A stretch of DNA of 64,000 bases from Thiolinea disciformis DSM 14473 (lineage in GTDB: Bacteria > Pseudomonadota > Gammaproteobacteria > Thiotrichales > Thiotrichaceae), in assembly GCF_000371925.1 (NCBI RefSeq), contig NZ_AQVE01000010.1, positions 1 through 64,000 on the forward strand. Direction: 5' to 3'. The notes under the pieces were generated by a model. It worked only from the letters and a program-made list of their open reading frames with translations, had not been told where the DNA came from and ran no database searches. Positions 25,085 to 31,024 of this stretch are shown here, piece after piece. How positions within the stretch are numbered: position 1 is the first letter of the stretch; every line of letters starts with the position of its first letter. Made by a program: the position numbers and the translations under genes.

Positions 25085-26139
25085 TGGCTAAGCAGCGCAA
25101 GGAAGGGCTGTATTTGCGGGGTGCTATTTGGTGGTGTCGCTATTATGATCAAAACAATAAATTGCAGCGTGAATCGCTGGACACCACACAACACGCGATT
25201 GCGTTGGAGCGATTTGCGGCTAAGCAGCCACCTGCTAGGCGTGATAAGCCCAGCGTGGCGGATGTGTTGGATTTGTATCATTTTGAGCGGGGTCAATCGT
25301 CAAAGCGGGGTGGGTATTTGTCCGCACGGCGGCTGTTGTTAGCGTATTTTTCGGGGATGTTGTGGGAAGAGTTGGGCGATGTACGCCACCCACGCAGCTT
25401 TAAGCAGTTTATTAAGGAGCGGTCGCAGCAAGTTAGCCCTGCTACTGTCAATATTGAGATCGGCATTTTATCAGCAGCGGCGAATGTGGCGATTGATCAG
25501 CAGTTTGCGATTAAAAACTATTTGACGCGGCAAAAGCTGAAGGTTTTTGAGCCTGACCCGATTTTTATTACGCAGGATCAAGCGTTGGCTTTGTTGGAGG
25601 CAGCGCGATTCAATCAGCGCAAATTCGCGCATCATCAAAAACCAACATTATATAATTGGCTGTGTATTGCCTTAGGCACGGGAATGCGCATGTCGGAAAT
25701 TCTGAAATTGCAGCGCACGGATGTGGATTTAGTGCAGCAAGTGATTCGGCTATCAACTTCAAAAAGCGATAAGCCGCACAGTATACCCATGACGCAAGGT
25801 GTGGTGGCGGCGGTGCAGCGGTGTTTGGCGCTGAGCAATAACCAATGGCTATTTCCGTCACCCAAAGCGGGGCACATTCGCACGATCTATCCACAGTTTC
25901 GGCGCGCGTGTGTGCGGGCGGGTATTCCGATTACTAATAAAGCGTTAGGGGTGCAGGGTGTGCGGGTGCATACCACACGGCACACGGTCGCCAGTTGGTT
26001 GGTGCAGGACGGTGTGCCATTGTTGCAAGTTGGGGATTTACTCAACCATAGTTCAGTGAAGACCACAGAGCGTTATGCGCATTTGTCGCCGGAAGGTCGG
26101 GCGGCGGTGGTGGGGAAGTTGCCGAAGTTTAACTTCTAA
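25084..26139 (+). CDS. Tyrosine recombinase / integrase (full length)
   Basis: ATG shares a base with the primase stop (TAATG). The 351-aa protein starts with an arm-binding-like segment (EGLYLRGAIWWCRYYDQNNK), has a core-binding domain to about residue 155, and a catalytic domain with Arg202 (GTGMRMSE), Lys227 or Lys230, His296 and Arg299 (HTTRHT), His322 (LLNHSS) and Tyr331 (ERYAHLS). It resembles the shufflon/phage integrase group. Being the last gene of the replication operon and about 4.7 kb from the att site, its role next to the other integrase is unclear. Confidence 0.85.
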   Translation: MAKQRKEGLYLRGAIWWCRYYDQNNKLQRESLDTTQHAIALERFAAKQPPARRDKPSVADVLDLYHFERGQSSKRGGYLSARRLLLAYFSGMLWEELGDVRHPRSFKQFIKERSQQVSPATVNIEIGILSAAANVAIDQQFAIKNYLTRQKLKVFEPDPIFITQDQALALLEAARFNQRKFAHHQKPTLYNWLCIALGTGMRMSEILKLQRTDVDLVQQVIRLSTSKSDKPHSIPMTQGVVAAVQRCLALSNNQWLFPSPKAGHIRTIYPQFRRACVRAGIPITNKALGVQGVRVHTTRHTVASWLVQDGVPLLQVGDLLNHSSVKTTERYAHLSPEGRAAVVGKLPKFNF

Positions 26140-26156
26140 ATTTGTTTATTATTTTC

Positions 26157-26185
26157 TTTACATATACCCAAAACGGGTATAATAT
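26157..26185 (+). promoter_or_regulatory. Promoter with perfect repressor operator in the spacer, copy 1
   Basis: TTTACA (26157-26162), exactly 17 bp, then TAATAT (26180-26185). The spacer and the first -10 base hold the perfect palindrome ATACCCAAAACGGGTAT (26164-26180). Any protein bound here would cover the promoter. The same design occurs at 27447 and, with an imperfect operator, at the early promoter at 15673. Confidence 0.85.
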
Positions 26186-26190
26186 TAATC

Positions 26191-26251
26191 TCATCAGGTA
26201 GCGAAAAGCGCAAGCCTGAAACCAGACCACTAATATTTAGAGGTAACAAAA
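26191..26251 (+). promoter_or_regulatory. Structured 5' leader, copy 1, with Shine-Dalgarno in a hairpin
   Basis: The predicted transcript start is near 26191. CAGG (26195-26198) pairs with CCTG (26215-26218), enclosing GCG/CGC (26201-26203 with 26209-26211). Further on CC-A-CTAA pairs with TTAG-A-GG (26227-26233 with 26237-26243) around loop TAT; the last GG is part of the ribosome site AGAGG. Bases 26191-26243 match 27481-27533 at 52 of 53 positions by eye. Confidence 0.7.
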
Positions 26252-26692
26252 ATGAACAAGTCAACTATCTTCAAAATGGCTCATCAGTTAGCAAAATCTG
26301 TCCACCAAACAGGCGATTGCTACCATGTTACCTTTTCAGTGGCTCTAAAAATTATTATCAATGGAGCTAAGAAAATGACTGCAACTAAAGTAACTGTATC
26401 TGACTCTTTCCCAGCTTATAACGAGCGTCGCTATGGCAAGCCTTGGGGCGCTGTTATCACGTTTGATGGCACAAAAGCCAAATATGATTTTGTCGGAACT
26501 TACATGGGAAAGGCTGGCGATGCGGGCGATGTTGTTATTGAGTGCATGGCCGGTGACATTGTGGCGTTTGGTCGCAAAGATAACCGCAGCAACAACACCT
26601 ACAATGAGTGGTACATCGTAGGTAGCAATGGTGAGCTGCAATCAGTTGATAAAAAAGCTGCCTACGAATACTACAAAAGTAAAGGAGTTTAA
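26252..26692 (+). CDS. Repressor-controlled phage protein of unknown function (146 aa)
   Basis: ATG at 26252 follows AGAGGTAAC, inside the leader hairpin. The N-terminus (STIFKMAHQLAKSVHQTGDC then YHVTFSVALKIII) has the helical IFK.AH..AK...Y...F..ALK pattern often found at the start of small phage and plasmid proteins. The C-terminal 100 residues are beta-rich (PWGAVITFDGTKAKYDFVG, GDVVIECMAGDIVAFGRKD). It may be a DNA mimic or nucleoid-modifying protein, but no function is known. It is followed by a second gene 1 bp later. Confidence 0.6.
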   Translation: MNKSTIFKMAHQLAKSVHQTGDCYHVTFSVALKIIINGAKKMTATKVTVSDSFPAYNERRYGKPWGAVITFDGTKAKYDFVGTYMGKAGDAGDVVIECMAGDIVAFGRKDNRSNNTYNEWYIVGSNGELQSVDKKAAYEYYKSKGV

Positions 26693-26693
26693 T

Positions 26694-26855
26694 ATGAGTG
26701 TCGACACTTATCAGGACGAGGATAGCGGGCTGTGGGGATACATTATATACAACGGCAGCGATGCCGTTGGCACCTCAAAAGCCATTTACGATAGTTCTAC
26801 CCAAGCAATAAAAGAGGGTTATGGGGCAATTGCCGAATCTGACACCTTCTTCTAA
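26694..26855 (+). CDS. Small acidic phage protein (53 aa)
   Basis: ATG at 26694 follows AAAGGAG and overlaps nothing; the stop of the previous gene is 1 bp before. The sequence is acidic and aromatic (MSVDTYQDEDSGLWGYIIYN) and ends in a short helix. It is the second gene of the copy-1 transcript and is closed by a strong terminator 9 bp after its stop. No family is recognised. Confidence 0.55.
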   Translation: MSVDTYQDEDSGLWGYIIYNGSDAVGTSKAIYDSSTQAIKEGYGAIAESDTFF

Positions 26856-26863
26856 ACAAAACG

Positions 26864-26890
26864 GCAGCTCCAGTGGGGGCTGCTTTTTTT
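26864..26890 (+). terminator. Rho-independent terminator
   Basis: An 8-bp stem (26864-26871 with 26876-26883, one G-T pair), AGTG loop and a run of seven Ts. It ends the two-gene transcript from the 26157 promoter. Directly after it an inverted repeat (TTTTTATC 26886-26893 with GATAAAAA 26901-26908) precedes the next gene. Confidence 0.9.
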
Positions 26891-26918
26891 ATCACGTTAC
26901 GATAAAAAGGATGCTCTT

Positions 26919-27443
26919 ATGACAACAAAGACCCACAACGTGCAAAAAACTAACGAAATCTTTAATCGCCTGTGTGCTGCTATGCAGCTCAGCACCGATG
27001 AGCGAGTAAGTTTTATGACCGAGGCAGGATATTCGGTATCTAAATCAAAAGTGGTGGCGTGGGGCAGCAGGGGGAAAAACTACGCTGAAATGCCGGAGGA
27101 GGCACTCACTTTATTTTTAAAACGGGTGCAAACTCACTCTAAATCCCCGCTTATAATTTTCCTAGCCCAGAAAATAGTGGATGCTGGAGAGTATGAGCGC
27201 TTGGGAGTGGAGATGGAGGCACTCAGCGAATTAGTCATGCTCACAAATCGTGAATATGGATATACCCCTGCCAACCTCCGTCACGAGTGTAAGCTAGCAG
27301 GCGGACGCGAAGTATTTGCCAAGCTCCACAACATACCACCGGCGACACTTAATAAGTGGTGCCACGATGGCATTGACCCCAGCAACTGGCGGGATATGCC
27401 CGCCGCTAAATGGGCAGAAATTTTTAATAAAAGTAATATTTAA
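26919..27443 (+). CDS. Putative DNA-binding phage protein (174 aa)
   Basis: ATG at 26919 is preceded by AAAAGGATG. The first half (IFNRLCAAMQLSTDERVSFM and GYSVSKSKVVAWGSRGKNYAEM) resembles a DUF1456-type helical repeat, and the end (GGREVFAKLHNIPPATLNKWCHDG) looks like a helix-turn-helix, also found in phage transcription factors. It stands alone between a terminator and the second operator promoter, so it may regulate one of them. The family resemblance is weak. Confidence 0.5.
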   Translation: MTTKTHNVQKTNEIFNRLCAAMQLSTDERVSFMTEAGYSVSKSKVVAWGSRGKNYAEMPEEALTLFLKRVQTHSKSPLIIFLAQKIVDAGEYERLGVEMEALSELVMLTNREYGYTPANLRHECKLAGGREVFAKLHNIPPATLNKWCHDGIDPSNWRDMPAAKWAEIFNKSNI

Positions 27444-27446
27444 TTC

Positions 27447-27475
27447 TTTACATATACCCAAAACGGGTATATTAT
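27447..27475 (+). promoter_or_regulatory. Promoter with perfect repressor operator in the spacer, copy 2
   Basis: TTTACA (27447-27452), 17 bp, TATTAT (27470-27475), with ATACCCAAAACGGGTAT at 27454-27470. The first 24 bases are identical to copy 1. The promoter overlaps the stop codon region of the preceding gene by a few bases and drives the 71-aa gene at 27542. Confidence 0.85.
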
Positions 27476-27480
27476 ATATT

Positions 27481-27541
27481 TCATCAGGTAGCGAAAAGCG
27501 CAAGCCTGAAACCAGACCACTAATTTTTAGAGGAAAGTAAC
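27481..27541 (+). promoter_or_regulatory. Structured 5' leader, copy 2
   Basis: Same two hairpins as copy 1: CAGG/CCTG (27485-27488 with 27505-27508) around GCG/CGC, and the Shine-Dalgarno hairpin CC-A-CTAA / TTAG-A-GG (27517-27523 with 27527-27533), here with loop TTT. The single difference from copy 1 is in the loop, as expected for a conserved structure rather than a conserved sequence alone. Confidence 0.7.
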
Positions 27542-27757
27542 ATGATCACAATCAATATTGCTCACACTGTATCCGACAAACAATATAACGCAGCTAAGAA
27601 CGTTGTTGAAAAGGCATTTTCTACAGAACCGTATTTAAACGGTGTGCTGTACCAAATAGAACGCGATGAGTTTACATTCATCGACGGTTATGGCTCAGAT
27701 GATGCAAATTACTTAGTTTTATTGAAAAAAATTCAGCGGGCTATTGCTGAAAACTAA
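27542..27757 (+). CDS. Small repressor-controlled phage protein (71 aa)
   Basis: ATG at 27542 follows AGAGGAAAG in the leader hairpin. The protein begins with a strand (MITINIAHTVSDKQ), then a helix (YNAAKNVVEKAFST), a middle strand, and ends in a helix (LLKKIQRAIAEN); an alpha/beta fold of the size of anti-repressors or inhibitors. No family is recognised. The next gene follows after 60 bp with its own hairpin leader. Confidence 0.55.
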   Translation: MITINIAHTVSDKQYNAAKNVVEKAFSTEPYLNGVLYQIERDEFTFIDGYGSDDANYLVLLKKIQRAIAEN

Positions 27758-27769
27758 TCAACACACTGG

Positions 27770-27809
27770 GACAGTAAATTAATTCTGTCAGTCCACTAAT
27801 ACTTAGAGG
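27770..27809 (+). promoter_or_regulatory. Third copy of the Shine-Dalgarno hairpin plus a GACAG hairpin
   Basis: GACAG (27770-27774) pairs with CTGTC (27785-27789) around a 10-base AT loop, followed directly by CC-A-CTAA / TTAG-A-GG (27793-27799 with 27803-27809), loop TAC. No operator promoter precedes it, so this gene is probably on the copy-2 transcript but under the same translational control. Confidence 0.6.
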
Positions 27810-27817
27810 AAAAGAGC

Positions 27818-28072
27818 ATGAGCAACATAAAGCGCAACCGCGCCTTCAAAAATAAAAACTACTTACCCTCCAAACACGCACATTTAAGCAAGGCTATCCC
27901 TGATACTTTAGTGGATATGCTTACCTCTAAGCAGTTGGAGGCGGTGATAGAAGTAATGGACAATTACTATCACCAAAGCAAGCGCGAAGCCATCAAAAAT
28001 ATTCTGGCGGAAAAAGAAGTCTGGTCGGATGAGGATCAATGCTTTTACGACTTAGTTAAAGCGGAGTCGTAA
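27818..28072 (+). CDS. Small basic phage protein (84 aa), possible excisionase-like partner of the integrase
   Basis: ATG at 27818 follows AGAGGAAAAG. The N-terminus is strongly basic (SNIKRNRAFKNKNYLPSKH) and the rest is helical (TSKQLEAVIEVMDNYYHQSK). It stops 3 bp before the integrase gene, so it is co-transcribed with it. A small basic protein directly before an integrase invites comparison with excisionases, but there is no recognised fold; a general DNA-binding role is equally possible. Confidence 0.5.
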   Translation: MSNIKRNRAFKNKNYLPSKHAHLSKAIPDTLVDMLTSKQLEAVIEVMDNYYHQSKREAIKNILAEKEVWSDEDQCFYDLVKAES

Positions 28073-28075
28073 AAA

Positions 28076-28972
28076 ATGAAATATGAGGAACTTATGAACG
28101 AGTTCCTCAAAGTGAAGCGCTCACTTTGGGGCCCAGAAACCTATACTGACTTAGTAAGTCAATATAATAACGATGTTTATCCGGTGATTGGTCGGATGGA
28201 CATCAACGAAATTACACCTCCGATCCTAATTGCGCTCTTGCGCAAAATAGAGGGCAGGGGCAACATCAATACCGCCCGACGCACACGGGCACGCATCGAT
28301 CAAGTGTACCGCTACGCCATTGCCTGCGGATACACCGCCTACAATCCAGCCTGCGGGCTAGTTGATGCGTTGCAACCTCATAAGGTAAAAGGGCATGCGT
28401 TTTTAAATGCTGACACCACCGCCTTTAAAAAATTTTTACGAGCGGTACGGGATGGAGGCAAGCTAAACGAAATACACTACGATGCCTGGCTATTAATTGT
28501 TTATACAGCCAAGCGCCGTAGCGAGGTAGCATTTGCCGAGTGGAGTGAGATTGACTTTGCAAAATCGCTTTGGCAAATCCCTGCTGAGCGCACTAAAACA
28601 GGCAAGCCTCATGCTTGCCCCTTATCACCATCGGCTATAAGAGTGCTCCAGCGCCGCAATGAGCAGCGCCGCAATCAATACATATTCCCGCACGCCTCGC
28701 GGGAGGATCGACCCATGAATCGGTGGATGATTTGGCAGTCAATCCGCCGCACCGGCTACACCGGCAAAATGACTCTGCACGGTGTGAGAAAAATATTTAG
28801 CACCCACGCCCATGAAAGCGGGCTGTGGTCAGTGGATGCCATAGAGACACAGTTGTCGCACGAAATATCCGGCGTGCGCGGTATTTATAATAAATCCATA
28901 TACCTTGGCGAGCGGCAACGACTGGTCGATTGGTGGGGTAGTGAGATCGATAGTTGGCTTGGTACAAAATAA
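28076..28972 (+). CDS. P4-like phage integrase lacking the N-terminal arm-binding domain
   Basis: 298 aa from ATG 28076. A core-binding domain (1-105) is followed by a catalytic domain with Arg148 (YTAKRRSE), Lys174 (RTKTGKPH), His235 and Arg238 (LHGVRKIF), His262 (QLSHE) and Tyr271 (GIYNKS); the end ERQRLVDWWGSEID matches the P4 integrase family. The usual N-terminal DUF4102 domain is missing, so it starts directly at the core-binding part. It lies about 1.8 kb from the tRNA-Arg attachment site, and this family typically uses tRNA genes, so it is the best candidate for the integrase of this prophage. Confidence 0.85.
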   Translation: MKYEELMNEFLKVKRSLWGPETYTDLVSQYNNDVYPVIGRMDINEITPPILIALLRKIEGRGNINTARRTRARIDQVYRYAIACGYTAYNPACGLVDALQPHKVKGHAFLNADTTAFKKFLRAVRDGGKLNEIHYDAWLLIVYTAKRRSEVAFAEWSEIDFAKSLWQIPAERTKTGKPHACPLSPSAIRVLQRRNEQRRNQYIFPHASREDRPMNRWMIWQSIRRTGYTGKMTLHGVRKIFSTHAHESGLWSVDAIETQLSHEISGVRGIYNKSIYLGERQRLVDWWGSEIDSWLGTK

Positions 28973-28978
28973 ACCAAG

Positions 28979-29002
28979 AGCCGCGCACGTCGCGGCTTTT
29001 TT
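28979..29002 (+). terminator. Rho-independent terminator after the integrase
   Basis: A 7-bp GC-rich perfect stem (28979-28985 with 28991-28997), 5-base loop and TTTTTT. It ends the transcript of the integrase gene. Confidence 0.9.
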
Positions 29003-29011
29003 GTGCCTGTT

Positions 29012-29070
29012 CTGTCTATAAACTCTTAATATTATAGACAGTGCAGAAATATTTTAGTAACTGTCTATAA
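29012..29070. promoter_or_regulatory. Three copies of CTGTCTATAA, two as a perfect inverted repeat
   Basis: CTGTCTATAA at 29012-29021 and its complement at 29032-29041 form a 10-bp inverted repeat with a 10-base centre; a third direct copy is at 29061-29070 and includes TATAAT. They lie between the integrase terminator and the next gene, so they could be operators or integrase arm sites. Confidence 0.55.
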
Positions 29071-29116
29071 TTTCGTTATTTACAGATTAAAAACAGTATT
29101 TTACTAAAAGTAATTA

Positions 29117-29163
29117 TTGGACTAATAGCTTAGGTATACTTATACTATTATGTCATGACATAA
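29117..29163 (+). promoter_or_regulatory. Promoter with downstream palindromic operator
   Basis: TTGGAC (29117-29122), 18 bp, TATACT (29141-29146), followed immediately by the perfect 16-bp palindrome TTATGTCATGACATAA (29148-29163) where transcription would start. It is 20 bp before the ATG of the 77-aa gene and is probably an autoregulatory site of that gene's product. Confidence 0.65.
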
Positions 29164-29183
29164 ATATAAACGAAGGGAAATTA

Positions 29184-29417
29184 ATGCCGAATAGCATGAC
29201 GGAACATAGCCGCAACCTGCGCAATGAGACCTCTAAACAGCGGCGTAAGCGGATTCTTGAAGATGATGGAAAACTGGTGCAGGTGTTGTTAGAAAAGGAT
29301 TATGCGGCAAAGTTTAACGCGATTAAGGCGCAGATTGGGCATCTTGAACCAGCTACAGATACGGACACTTTAAAAGATATGATTGATTATTCCCATAGGT
29401 TTTTATTTAAAAAATAA
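29184..29417 (+). CDS. Small regulator-like protein (77 aa)
   Basis: ATG at 29184 follows GAAGGGAAA. The sequence is highly charged (NLRNETSKQRRKRILEDDGK), with a short strand-like stretch (LVQVLLEKDYAAKFNAIKAQ) and helices, compatible with a ribbon-helix-helix-type regulator. The perfect palindrome overlapping its promoter start supports autoregulation. It is not clearly paired with a toxin gene. Family unrecognised. Confidence 0.55.
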   Translation: MPNSMTEHSRNLRNETSKQRRKRILEDDGKLVQVLLEKDYAAKFNAIKAQIGHLEPATDTDTLKDMIDYSHRFLFKK

Positions 29418-29439
29418 TTAATTATTTTATTTAAAACTA

Positions 29440-29468
29440 TTGCTTAATAGGCGGAATCCGCCTATAAT
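29440..29468 (+). promoter_or_regulatory. Promoter with palindrome in the spacer
   Basis: TTGCTT (29440-29445), exactly 17 bp, TATAAT (29463-29468). The spacer carries the perfect palindrome AGGCGG-AAT-CCGCCT (29449-29463). The layout is the same as for the ATACCC promoters but the operator is different, which implies a second repressor. Confidence 0.75.
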
Positions 29469-29536
29469 TGCTTTCAACGGTGGCGCAGAAAGCCGCTTGT
29501 TTCCGAGAAGGCTAGTCGCCATCGTTGGAGACAGAT

Positions 29537-29824
29537 ATGAAGCTGAAAGATGCTGCAACCGTTAAGACAGACTACCCAGAAGCCGATTTTTGGTTAGTCC
29601 GTCGAGGCTCAGAGGATTCAGTTGGGCAAGTGACACGGGAATATTCACCGTATCACATTGGGATAAAAGTCCACCGAACTGAGATTCTGCTTCCTGACTA
29701 CCTTTACTATGTGATGATGCACTTACACAGCATCGGCGCTTGGAAGGTGAGAGCAAGGGGCACACTGAGCCTGGTTCACATCACAGTCTCTGATGTCAAA
29801 AACATAGAGCTGTCACCGTCGTAA
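29537..29824 (+). CDS. Small protein resembling a type I restriction specificity (HsdS) half-domain
   Basis: ATG at 29537 follows GGAGAC; an upstream in-frame TTG at 29525 overlaps that site. The 95 residues read like part of an HsdS target-recognition domain: FWLVRRG, a short variable stretch, ILLPDYLYYVMMHLHSIGAW, GTLSLVHITVSDVKNIELSP. This is the typical end of such a domain. No HsdM or HsdR genes are nearby, so it may be a free recognition module, a DNA mimic partner, or a remnant. Its operator-controlled promoter argues for function. Confidence 0.5.
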   Translation: MKLKDAATVKTDYPEADFWLVRRGSEDSVGQVTREYSPYHIGIKVHRTEILLPDYLYYVMMHLHSIGAWKVRARGTLSLVHITVSDVKNIELSPS

Positions 29825-29872
29825 CGGAAGGGGGTCTTTCGACCCCCAACCCTTAAAACTTAAAGGTGCATT

Positions 29873-30274
29873 ATGGAAATTAAATTGCCTTCCATTGCTC
29901 AACAGCAGGCTTTTATCTTGCAAAAAGCGAACGAGGAAGCTATTCAACAAATTCAAGCGACGGTGACCGCTCCCCTTAAATCTGGTGTGAAAATAACCGA
30001 CACTAGTCATTTGCTCAGGGAGCAAGAAGGCTGGCAAGCACCAAGTGCTGATGTCGTGCGACTTTACTTTGATAACTTCAAGCAGCAATTTCCTGCTTAT
30101 GACAGTGATCAGAAAATGGCCTATCTATTGGGTATTAAGTCGGATCGACGTGTTAGAGAGTGGCGCAGCGGTGAATACAAAGTGCCTTATGGTATTTGGC
30201 GTAGGTTCCTGATTATGACTGGACGCGCGCCACAAGAAATCGTTCCAGTCTTGGGAGTGTTTAAAGATGAGTGA
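29873..30274 (+). CDS. Putative DNA-binding protein (133 aa)
   Basis: ATG at 29873 with AAAGGTGC upstream. A helical N-terminus (QQQAFILQKANEEAIQQIQA) precedes a segment with helix-turn-helix character (MAYLLGIKSDRRVREWRSGE and KVPYGIWRRFLIMTG). Proteins of this kind are often seen near the integration end of integrative elements. It overlaps the next gene by 8 bp. The function is not known. Confidence 0.5.
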   Translation: MEIKLPSIAQQQAFILQKANEEAIQQIQATVTAPLKSGVKITDTSHLLREQEGWQAPSADVVRLYFDNFKQQFPAYDSDQKMAYLLGIKSDRRVREWRSGEYKVPYGIWRRFLIMTGRAPQEIVPVLGVFKDE

Positions 30275-30488
30275 TTATGACGCTTGGGGCGCGGGCTGGT
30301 TGCTGGGCAAATATCAGCAGTACCAGCCGTGGCCCGATGAAAGCCAACTTGATGAGTGGATCGACGGTTTTAAAGTGGGAACGACGGAGGTAGGGGAGTT
30401 TCATATTTGGCCACAGCAATTGTGGGAGTATAGTCAGGGCATGAATGCACCGGACTATGTTATTAAGTACGCGCGCAAGCCGAAATAA
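30267..30488 (+). CDS. Hypothetical acidic protein (73 aa)
   Basis: Overlaps the upstream gene by 8 bp. Rich in Trp, Tyr, Asp and Glu (YDAWGAGWLLGKYQQYQPWP, IWPQQLWEYSQGM), with low predicted helix in the first half. Overlap shows translational coupling with the putative DNA-binding protein. No family is recognised. Confidence 0.5.
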   Translation: MSDYDAWGAGWLLGKYQQYQPWPDESQLDEWIDGFKVGTTEVGEFHIWPQQLWEYSQGMNAPDYVIKYARKPK

Positions 30489-30499
30489 AGGAGCGAATC

Positions 30500-30721
30500 G
30501 TGAGTGATAGTTATAGTGCTTTAACGGTTGTTTTTGAAAAGGATATGCGCAAAGAGGATGTGGAGGTATTGATTGTGGCTATATCTCAATTTAAGGGTGT
30601 GCTGAGCGTGCAACCACAGGCCAGCGATTTGAATACACTCATCGCTACTCAACGAGTGCGTAATGAGTTGGGAAATAAAATACTTAATCTTGTATATCCA
30701 GATATATCTAGATCAGAGTAG
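30500..30721 (+). CDS. Small conserved phage protein (73 aa)
   Basis: The start at 30500 is preceded by AAAGGAGCG; the codon is GTG. The protein (SYSALTVVFEKDMRKEDVEV, then LIVAISQFKGVLSVQPQ) has an alternating strand-helix-strand pattern, as in small ferredoxin-like folds, and very similar small proteins are frequent in phages and integrative elements without known function. It is the last prophage gene before the attachment site. Confidence 0.6.
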   Translation: MSDSYSALTVVFEKDMRKEDVEVLIVAISQFKGVLSVQPQASDLNTLIATQRVRNELGNKILNLVYPDISRSE

Positions 30722-30724
30722 AAT

Positions 30725-30753
30725 CTGTGTCAATTGCGTTGGTATTGACACAG
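30725..30753. repeat. Perfect inverted repeat near the attachment site
   Basis: CTGTGTCAAT (30725-30734) and ATTGACACAG (30744-30753) form a 10-bp perfect inverted repeat with a 9-base centre, about 50 bp from the att core. No T-run follows, so it is more likely a protein-binding site (integrase arm or excisionase) than a terminator. The rest of 30722-31024 holds only the att core and an AT-rich stretch before the methyltransferase gene. Confidence 0.55.
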
Positions 30754-30802
30754 GAAAAACCAAAAAAATCAACGAAAACAATATTTTACAAGCTATAACA
30801 TG

Positions 30803-30850
30803 CCCCTCCTAAGGGATAGCTACAGGTTCGATTCCTGTTGGGGCCACCAT
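30803..30850 (+). other. Right attachment site: 3' part of tRNA-Arg(CCT)
   Basis: From the anticodon loop (CTCCTAA, 30806-30812) to the encoded CCA (ends 30849) this reads as the 3' half of tRNA-Arg with anticodon CCT: GGG of the anticodon stem, variable loop, T-arm ACAGG-TTCGATT-CCTGT, 3' acceptor TGGGGCC and A-CCA. Upstream, the acceptor 5' strand is absent and two anticodon-stem pairs do not match, so the 5' half has been replaced at this point. This is the standard result of integration at a tRNA gene; the intact tRNA should be at the left end of the prophage. Confidence 0.75.
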
Positions 30851-31024
30851 ATAATGTTGTAGTCTAATAGAGCTAAACACATCACAACAGAATCATAATT
30901 TTGTCAAGGTGTCTGTGAGCAAGATAAGAGCACAGCTAAACAGTCTGAAATAGAAATATGAGATTTGGCTTGACCGGTACACTTAACCATGTTTGAAAGA
31001 TTTAAACTCTAAGTCCTAACTGCT

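Noticed and set aside
29184-29824. Toxin-antitoxin pair
   Set aside because: The 77-aa protein has a regulator-like promoter, but the next gene is 119 bp away, has its own operator and looks like an HsdS segment rather than a toxin.
30774-30849. Intact tRNA-Arg at the att site
   Set aside because: The 5' acceptor strand (GAAAACA) cannot pair with TGGGGCC, the D-arm is not recognisable and two anticodon-stem pairs are broken, so only the 3' half is tRNA.
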